Below, one piece after another: positions 5,482-9,791 of a stretch of DNA of 9,791 nucleotides. The first letter of the stretch is position 1. Each line of letters starts with the position of its first letter. The stretch is from positions 1 to 9,791 of the forward strand of contig DATGEP010000105.1 in NCBI GenBank assembly GCA_035310125.1. Reading direction: 5' to 3'. This stretch comes from DATGEP01 sp035310125 (GTDB lineage Bacteria; Chloroflexota; Ktedonobacteria; Ktedonobacterales; JADMIN01). The translations under genes and the position numbers were made by a program. Below the pieces are notes generated by a model. It was given only the letters and a program-made list of their open reading frames with translations. It did no database searches and was not told the origin of the DNA.

Positions 5482-7200
5482 ATGTCGAATCCGAACTGGC
5501 CAGACGACTCGCAGCTGTATCCGGGCACGCCCGCCCAGCAGCCGGCACCGCAGCAACCCGCGAATCCGACACCCTTTAATACTGATCCGAATGCGCCGGC
5601 GCGGCAGGACTCACCGTATGGGCAGACGCCGATGCCACCGATCCCCTCCCCGTATGACCAGCCCGCATCCGCGCAGCCGGGATATGGCCAACAGCCACCT
5701 ACCCCAAATCCATATTCCTATGGTGCGCCCCCCTCGGCCCCATTTGGGCAGCCATATGCGCCGCAACCGATGTCGCCAGGAGTTGACCAGACGAATCAAG
5801 GCGGAATGATGCCTGGCATGGGTGATCCGTACGCGCAGCCGGCCACACCGATGCCGCCGTATGGGTACCCTGGCACGCCGTCACAGCAGCTTCCAGGATA
5901 CCAGGGGAATTTTGGGTATCCCGGCACGCCATCGCAAGCGCTGCCTGGATATCAGGGCACACCCTCGCAGCAGCTTCCGGGGTATCCTGGCTCTCCGTCA
6001 CAGGCGCTCTATGGTCAGCCGGCGGCGCCTTCGATGCCGATGTATGGCCAGCCGCAGTGGGGCATGCCTTCGCAAACACTCGGGGGTGGCGCTCCCGCGA
6101 CAAAGCGCAGTAAGAAGCCGCTGTTCATCGCGCTGGCTATTGTGGCGGTGTTGCTGCTGTTGGTGGGAGGCGGCGCGGCGTATGTGGTGAACTCGTTGGG
6201 CGCGCCCGCGGTGGCGGCTACGCAGTTCTGTGGCGACCTGAAGGCGCAGAACTATTCGGCGGCTTACGGTATGTTCTCCTCGACATTGCGGGGAACATAC
6301 AGCTCGGACCTTTTCACCAAGGGTGCGCAGGCGCTGGACGCGGTGGAGGGGACGGTGACGCAGTGCGATAAGGCGGCGGGCAGCAATGCCTACACGTACA
6401 GTTTCGGCGCCAGCACCGCGACGCTCCAGGCTGTGATGACGCGCGGTAAGCAGGGGCAATTAACCGGGCAGATTTTGCTCAAGAATGAGAACGGCTCCTG
6501 GAAAGTCGATTCGCTCGATACGTCACTGCTGGGCATCAATCTGAGTGCGCTGCAGACGGTCAATGGGTTCTGTCAGGCGTTGCAGACGGGTGACTATGAG
6601 ACAGCGTATGGGATACTTGGCACGACACCGCAGGGGGCAATCTCCGAGAGTGACTTCGTGACGAACGCCAAGCTCGACGATAAATATGACGGCACACTCT
6701 CCGCCTGTTCGCTGGTCACCATTGGGACCGGCAATACGGATACCGCCACGACGCTGACGGTGAGCGTGACACGCGCGAAACTTGGCGCGAAGACGGGGAA
6801 CGTGGCGCTGGATGTCGAGAGCGGCGCGTGGAAGATCGCCACGATCGATACGTCCATTCTGGGTTCGGACTACCGGCCGTTGCTGGTGGCGCAGGCGTTC
6901 TGCACGGACTATCAGAAGAACGATCTGACGAAGGCCTATGGTCTGATGGCGCCGGACGCTGGAGTGAGCAAGTCTGACTTTATCGCATGGTTCCAATTGC
7001 CAAGCGGTATCGCACTCACCCAGTGCGGCGTGAATGTCTCGTCCTACAAGGTGACCGGAACTACCGCATCGGTGCAGGTGAACATCACCATCGCCGATCC
7101 GTCTACGGGCGCAACCTTGAAGGCAAATATCGCCTTCCACTTCACGCTCGAGCAGGAAAAATGGTGGATCTCCGATCTGCCGCAGTTTACCCTGGCATAA
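5482..7200 (+). CDS. Membrane-anchored protein with Pro/Gln-rich N-terminus and three repeated extracytoplasmic domains
   Basis: This 572-residue single-pass protein is of unknown function. Residues 1-205 are low-complexity (Pro, Gln, Gly, Tyr), with an internal repeat at 128-179 built on GTPSQQLPGYQ. KRSKK at 208-212 precedes one membrane helix (about 213-236), so the Pro-rich part should be cytosolic and the rest outside. The exterior holds three diverged repeats of about 110 residues (about 243-352, 355-462, 465-572). Each begins with an FC-containing helix plus a TKAYG/ETAYG/SAAYG motif, and ends in a strand with K/W-W-x-I/V-x-x-L/I. The protein has exactly six cysteines, two per repeat (250/295, 364/409, 474/515). 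The fold looks like the DUF4878/NTF2-like lipoprotein type, at low certainty. The start at 5482 has GAAGAAGGAT 6-15 bases upstream. A long hairpin follows the stop by 32 bases. Confidence 0.85.
   Translation: MSNPNWPDDSQLYPGTPAQQPAPQQPANPTPFNTDPNAPARQDSPYGQTPMPPIPSPYDQPASAQPGYGQQPPTPNPYSYGAPPSAPFGQPYAPQPMSPGVDQTNQGGMMPGMGDPYAQPATPMPPYGYPGTPSQQLPGYQGNFGYPGTPSQALPGYQGTPSQQLPGYPGSPSQALYGQPAAPSMPMYGQPQWGMPSQTLGGGAPATKRSKKPLFIALAIVAVLLLLVGGGAAYVVNSLGAPAVAATQFCGDLKAQNYSAAYGMFSSTLRGTYSSDLFTKGAQALDAVEGTVTQCDKAAGSNAYTYSFGASTATLQAVMTRGKQGQLTGQILLKNENGSWKVDSLDTSLLGINLSALQTVNGFCQALQTGDYETAYGILGTTPQGAISESDFVTNAKLDDKYDGTLSACSLVTIGTGNTDTATTLTVSVTRAKLGAKTGNVALDVESGAWKIATIDTSILGSDYRPLLVAQAFCTDYQKNDLTKAYGLMAPDAGVSKSDFIAWFQLPSGIALTQCGVNVSSYKVTGTTASVQVNITIADPSTGATLKANIAFHFTLEQEKWWISDLPQFTLA
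5863..6018 (+). repeat. In-frame repeats coding GTPSQ(Q/A)LPGYQ units
   Basis: About four imperfect coding units, two of 18 and 11-15 codons alternately, specify G(T/S)PSQ(Q/A)L(P/Y)G(Y/Q). The DNA copies differ at many third positions, which indicates an old duplication held by selection on the peptide rather than recent slippage. Confidence 0.7.
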
Positions 7201-7232
7201 GCGAGTCCGCTGTTCCCGGAAGGCATGGTGCC

Positions 7233-7272
7233 GCGATAGGCTATTTCGCACACAAGCGGAATGGCCTATCGC
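7233..7272 (+). terminator. Long 17-pair hairpin after the surface-protein gene, probable terminator
   Basis: Bases 7233-7249 pair with 7256-7272 along all 17 positions around the loop ACACAA. The outer nine pairs are perfect (GCGATAGGC/GCCTATCGC), and the inner eight include two G-U pairs (7242:7263 and 7246:7259). ATTGTATTGTG follows, a weak T tract. The position, 32 bases after the stop, fits a terminator or a 3' mRNA-stabilising stem. In the minus-strand transcript the two wobbles would be A-C mismatches, so the structure belongs to the plus-strand RNA. Confidence 0.65.
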
Positions 7273-7368
7273 ATTGTATTGTGCGAGATGTGAAGCGTGA
7301 CACATGCTCACCGCGCGCTGGCATGGCATACTGGGCGGTAGATTATGCATAGAGAAGGAGCGGCGCGC

Positions 7369-8601
7369 ATGCTACACCAGATACTCCGTCGTGGGAGTGT
7401 GCGGGGTGCTCCACCATCTGAACAGCGGGCAGGCAGCGCGCGGGGGTTGAAGCGGCGCCATTACGCGGCGCGCGGCATACTGGCAGTGCTGTTTCTCGTT
7501 GGCGTGCTGTTCTCGGTGATGCCGCAAGGGCGCGCGGCGGCGCGGGCGCTGCTCCTGCTACCGGCGCTGGTCACGGCGAAGCAGCCGGGCGCGCTGATCG
7601 CGAACGGTGAGCCAGTGCGGCATTCCACGACGACGGTTGACTCGCGGGGCGGCACGGTCTACCTGGACATCTACGAGCCGGACGAGCCGGCACCGCTGCT
7701 GCCGGGCGTGCGTGAAGGCGTTGTGATCATCCCGGGGGTGGGTGACGAGCGGAAAGATTCGCAGCTCATCAATCTTGCGGAGTCGCTGGCGCGCGAGGGA
7801 GTCGTCGTTATGGCGCTGACGACGCATACGCTGATCGGGGAGGAGCTGACGCCAGCCGACGGCGACGCGGTCACACAGGCGGTGCTGCGCCTGGAAAGGT
7901 GGCCTGGAGTCGGGGCGGGGCGGATTGGCATTTTCGGGATTAGCGGCGGTGGCGCGCTGGCGTGTCTGGCGGCGGCCGATCCACGGGTGCAGGCGAAGGT
8001 GGCATTCATTCTGCTTTTTGGCAGCTACTTCAACGCGGCTACGTTGCTACGTGACTTCGGACGGCGAGCGCTCGTGGTGGATGGCCAGAGCCAGGTGTGG
8101 CAGCCCAATGCCGTGCCGGTGCAGGTGCTGGCAAATACGATAGCGTCAACCCTGTCGCCGGATGAGGGGGCGCTGCTGTCGGGGACGTTTACGCCGCCAT
8201 TCACGCCGCTGCCTCCGGCCGCACAGGCCGCACTCTCGCCGGGAGCTGCGGCGGCGTATCATTTGCTGGCGGGAGACGATCCTACGCGGGTGGATGAGTA
8301 TTTGGCGGCGCTGACGCCGCAGATGCAGACGTTACTGCGGGAGCTATCACCGAGCGCCGTGGTCGGGCAGATCACCGCGCCAATCTACCTCTTGCACGAC
8401 CGGAACGACGTGTACGTGCCGTTCACAGAGTCGCGAGAATTTGACGCGGCACTGACTCAGCTGAGGCGCCCGCATGATTTCGTAGAGTTCAATATCTTCG
8501 CGCATGTGGAAGTGCGGACGGGCCTGGGCCTGGGGCCGCTGCTGGGCGACGCGGGCAAGCTATTCCGCATATTGACCGAGCTGCTGGCGCCAGCATCGTA
8601 G
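7369..8601 (+). CDS. Membrane-anchored alpha/beta hydrolase (dienelactone hydrolase / peptidase S9-like)
   Basis: This 410-residue serine hydrolase of unknown substrate has a basic N-terminus (1-32), one membrane segment (about 33-51) and an alpha/beta hydrolase domain from about 88. VVIIPGVGDER (118-128) matches the strand and oxyanion-hole region. GISGGG (190-195) holds the nucleophile S192. LLHDRNDVYVP (341-351) carries the acid, D344 or D347. NIFAHVEV (375-382) holds the catalytic histidine H379. The insert between the nucleophile and the acid (about 220-330) is longer than in a minimal hydrolase and probably forms a lid. The ATG at 7369 is used because GAAGGAG lies 8 bases before it; the ATG at 7345 has no such site. 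The enzyme probably works on the outer face of the membrane. The small membrane protein gene follows after 70 bases and may be co-transcribed. Family certain, substrate unknown. Confidence 0.85.
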   Translation: MLHQILRRGSVRGAPPSEQRAGSARGLKRRHYAARGILAVLFLVGVLFSVMPQGRAAARALLLLPALVTAKQPGALIANGEPVRHSTTTVDSRGGTVYLDIYEPDEPAPLLPGVREGVVIIPGVGDERKDSQLINLAESLAREGVVVMALTTHTLIGEELTPADGDAVTQAVLRLERWPGVGAGRIGIFGISGGGALACLAAADPRVQAKVAFILLFGSYFNAATLLRDFGRRALVVDGQSQVWQPNAVPVQVLANTIASTLSPDEGALLSGTFTPPFTPLPPAAQAALSPGAAAAYHLLAGDDPTRVDEYLAALTPQMQTLLRELSPSAVVGQITAPIYLLHDRNDVYVPFTESREFDAALTQLRRPHDFVEFNIFAHVEVRTGLGLGPLLGDAGKLFRILTELLAPAS

Positions 8602-8611
8602 CGGAGGAGAA

Positions 8612-8646
8612 CCTCACCCCTGCCCCTCGCCTGCGAGGAGAGGGGG
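8612..8646. repeat. Interspersed CCTCACCCC/GAGGGG repeat, copy 2
   Basis: This is a diverged copy of the element at 183-220. It includes CCTCGC (8625-8630) and GCGAGG (8633-8638) as perfect 6-base arms around CT. It fills most of the 70-base gap between the hydrolase and the small membrane protein and would form a hairpin in a joint transcript. No T tract follows, so it is unlikely to be an intrinsic terminator. Confidence 0.7.
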
Positions 8647-8671
8647 ATGCACGTAGGGAAGGCGGAAACGT

Positions 8672-8938
8672 ATGCTGCAATTATCACTGGCCTGGCTGTC
8701 GGTAGGTGTGGTGGTGGGCGTACTGGCGAGTGTGGCGCGGCTGCGACCGGAGACATGGGGGCGGCGCGGCTGGCTGTGGATGCTGGCGCTGGGTGCGGCG
8801 GCGGGGCTGGTGGGCGGCTGGCTGGGCGCGCTGGTCTACGGGCGCTACTTTGGGTTAGCGACGGCGCTGTGGATAGCAGTGCTGGCGGTGGCGATGGGGC
8901 CGCGCGCGGTTAGGTGGGTGCAAGCACATATATCTTGA
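8672..8938 (+). CDS. Small three-helix membrane protein
   Basis: This 88-residue hydrophobic protein has three predicted membrane helices (about 4-22, 35-56 and 60-78) separated by short basic loops (RLRPETWGRRG, then YGRYFG). Glycine- and alanine-rich helix faces (GAAAGLVGGWLGALVYG) suggest close helix packing. AGGGAAGGCGG lies 7-17 bases before the ATG as a ribosome binding site. I do not recognise the family; the glycine pattern recalls small GlsB/YeaQ-type membrane proteins, but the match is not convincing. It lies downstream of the hydrolase on the same strand, with only a repeat between them, so it may belong to the same transcript. Confidence 0.7.
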   Translation: MLQLSLAWLSVGVVVGVLASVARLRPETWGRRGWLWMLALGAAAGLVGGWLGALVYGRYFGLATALWIAVLAVAMGPRAVRWVQAHIS

Positions 8939-9061
8939 TACGACAAAGGATTGCGGATATTCCGATGGCATGTTAGACTGACTCAGCAGTTGGTTGCTTG
9001 TGCCATTTTCTGGAGTAGGGCACGATGATGGGCTGCCAAGATGCTCGAGATTGGCTGCGGC

Positions 9062-9484
9062 TCAAAGCTCTCCCCACAGCGTAAGCGCGAGCGTTACCAA
9101 TGCCGTCACCGCAGGAGCGGCAAGCGTACTGGCGAGGTAGGCTGGTAGGAATATGTTTGGGCTGCTCAGTGGGTTCCACCAACGTTGGCTCGGACCAATA
9201 GTCAAGGCCACTGTGGGGACATAGATGCAGGCGAGGACCAATAGGAGCATGAGAAAGAGCTGTCTCCAACGGCCTCGCTGTGCGCAGACGACGAGGGCTA
9301 CGATCCCACTGGTCAAGCCGAGCGCGTTTCCTGTCACGTGAAGCAGCGCCGGTACTGGCTGGTTGAGTTGCATGAGAAGGCTGGCTATGCCAGGCGCGGA
9401 CAGCGAGGTCGCGACCACGACCCTGATTGCGATGAGGAGGAGCGCCACGCTCGCCAGGAGACGCAGGACGCGAGTCATCGACAT
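9062..9484 (-). CDS. Four-helix integral membrane protein of unknown function
   Basis: This 140-residue protein has hydrophobic segments at about 8-27, 46-67, 75-96 and 111-137. Between the third and fourth is an external or cytosolic loop, GPSQRWWNPLSSPN. No catalytic motif is visible and I do not recognise the family. The ATG at 9484 has TAGGAG ending 9 bases upstream; a second ATG at 9478 is less well placed. The gene converges on the small membrane protein gene, with 123 bases between the stops and no clear terminator in the gap. An extended -10 lies about 108 bases upstream. Confidence 0.75.
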   Translation of the reverse strand: MSMTRVLRLLASVALLLIAIRVVVATSLSAPGIASLLMQLNQPVPALLHVTGNALGLTSGIVALVVCAQRGRWRQLFLMLLLVLACIYVPTVALTIGPSQRWWNPLSSPNIFLPAYLASTLAAPAVTALVTLALTLWGEL

Positions 9485-9591
9485 CGGTGTGAACTCCTAG
9501 CGGTCACGGACATTGCCTCGCTCCAGCGGATACGGAAGGCGTCATTGGGACATGGGACCAGACACTGGCAACACGCGGCAGGTATGGAGAC

Positions 9592-9600
9592 AGTATAGCA
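9592..9600 (-). promoter_or_regulatory. Extended -10 promoter candidate for the four-helix membrane protein
   Basis: On the minus strand TGCTATACT (9600-9592) is an extended -10 (TGn plus TATACT, 5 of 6). TTGGCC, a partial -35, lies 19 bases upstream. It would give a leader of about 100 bases before the ATG at 9484. Confidence 0.5.
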
Positions 9601-9644
9601 GACACACACTACTGCCGGCCAAATCGGCGGGGGGTTCGTTACGG

Positions 9645-9661
9645 GGAAGCATGATGCTTCC
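9645..9661. repeat. 17-base near-perfect palindrome
   Basis: GGAAGCATGATGCTTCC has 8-base perfect arms around a single G. It lies about 45 bases upstream of the extended -10 at 9592-9600, so it could be an operator. It also falls on the codons for EASCF in the exonuclease-like fragment, so the symmetry may be coincidental. Confidence 0.4.
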
Positions 9662-9791
9662 AGGTCCACGATGAGCACGTTTTTCATCATCGGGCCATTC
9701 CGCTTCGTATTGCCAGGCGGTCATCGTCTAGCACATGACCACCCAGAACGGAGAGAATCAGCGCTACCCCATGTTACGGTTCACGGTGGGC

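Larger units (their letters stand above)
9475..9690 (-). pseudogene. Possible decayed 5' end of a DEDDh exonuclease gene
   Basis: The frame begins MMKNVLIVDLEASCF, which resembles the first strand and D-x-E motif I of DEDDh 3'-5' exonucleases (VDLEATC-like). After that point the translation is Cys- and Pro-rich and unlike the family, and it ends at 71 residues; the family is normally about 180-220. The last 10 bases overlap the start of the downstream membrane protein gene, and that gene's promoter lies inside the frame. The match is only about a dozen residues, so chance is a real alternative. Confidence 0.3.
9485..9791. other. Right-edge region without a confident gene
   Basis: This 307-base stretch holds the leader and promoter candidate of the minus-strand membrane protein, the 17-base palindrome and the exonuclease-like fragment. 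Beyond 9690 I see no gene, RNA or terminator. A minus-strand frame starting at 9724 (MTAWQYEAEWPDDE) runs on in a different register over the same fragment and is not recognised. Confidence 0.5.

Noticed and set aside
1..9791. A defence island, phage, transposase, CRISPR array, or tRNA/rRNA gene
   Set aside because: I found no nuclease, integrase, transposase, cas or RNA-gene signature. The single immunity-like gene and the exonuclease-like fragment are too little to claim a system.

Overview
The window is GC-rich DNA with long, well-spaced genes, several polytopic or single-pass membrane proteins, and many short interspersed palindromic repeats. The gene set suggests a Chloroflexota-like bacterium: a Qng1-type queuosine salvage enzyme (known from Sphaerobacter), a proline/glutamine-rich single-pass surface protein, and a large GT-C-like membrane protein. 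This assignment is an inference from gene style, not from a marker gene.

Layout. Bases 1-700 hold no recognised gene. The first 366 bases carry seven copies of a short repeat (core GATTCTGCCGGAATC) mixed with two other interspersed repeat families. On the minus strand follow a GT-C/GT39-like membrane protein (701-2668), a small Imm-5-like putative immunity protein (2876-3370) and a queuosine-phosphate glycosylase, Qng1/DUF2419 (3447-4466). A 202-base divergent intergenic region separates qng1 from a plus-strand gene for a two-CBS-domain protein with a rubredoxin-like Cys4 tail (4669-5145), which ends at a clear GAAA-loop intrinsic terminator (5312-5338). Next on the plus strand are a 572-residue membrane-anchored protein with three repeated extracytoplasmic domains (5482-7200), a long hairpin (7233-7272), a membrane-anchored alpha/beta hydrolase (7369-8601) and an 88-residue membrane protein (8672-8938). 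A minus-strand four-helix membrane protein (9062-9484) converges on these. The right edge may hold the decayed 5' end of a DEDDh exonuclease gene.

How the genes work together. I see no tight operon and no convincing multi-gene defence or metabolic system. Most genes have their own leader or terminator, so the window reads as ordinary chromosome with repeat-rich spacers. The closest to a transcription unit is the hydrolase plus the small membrane protein, 70 bases apart with a repeat between them. The points most worth a second look are: the reading-frame-phased repeat cluster at the left edge; the six-cysteine, three-repeat surface protein; the CBS-rubredoxin fusion; the orphan immunity protein, whose codon use differs from its neighbours; and the wobble-preserving hairpin at 7233-7272.
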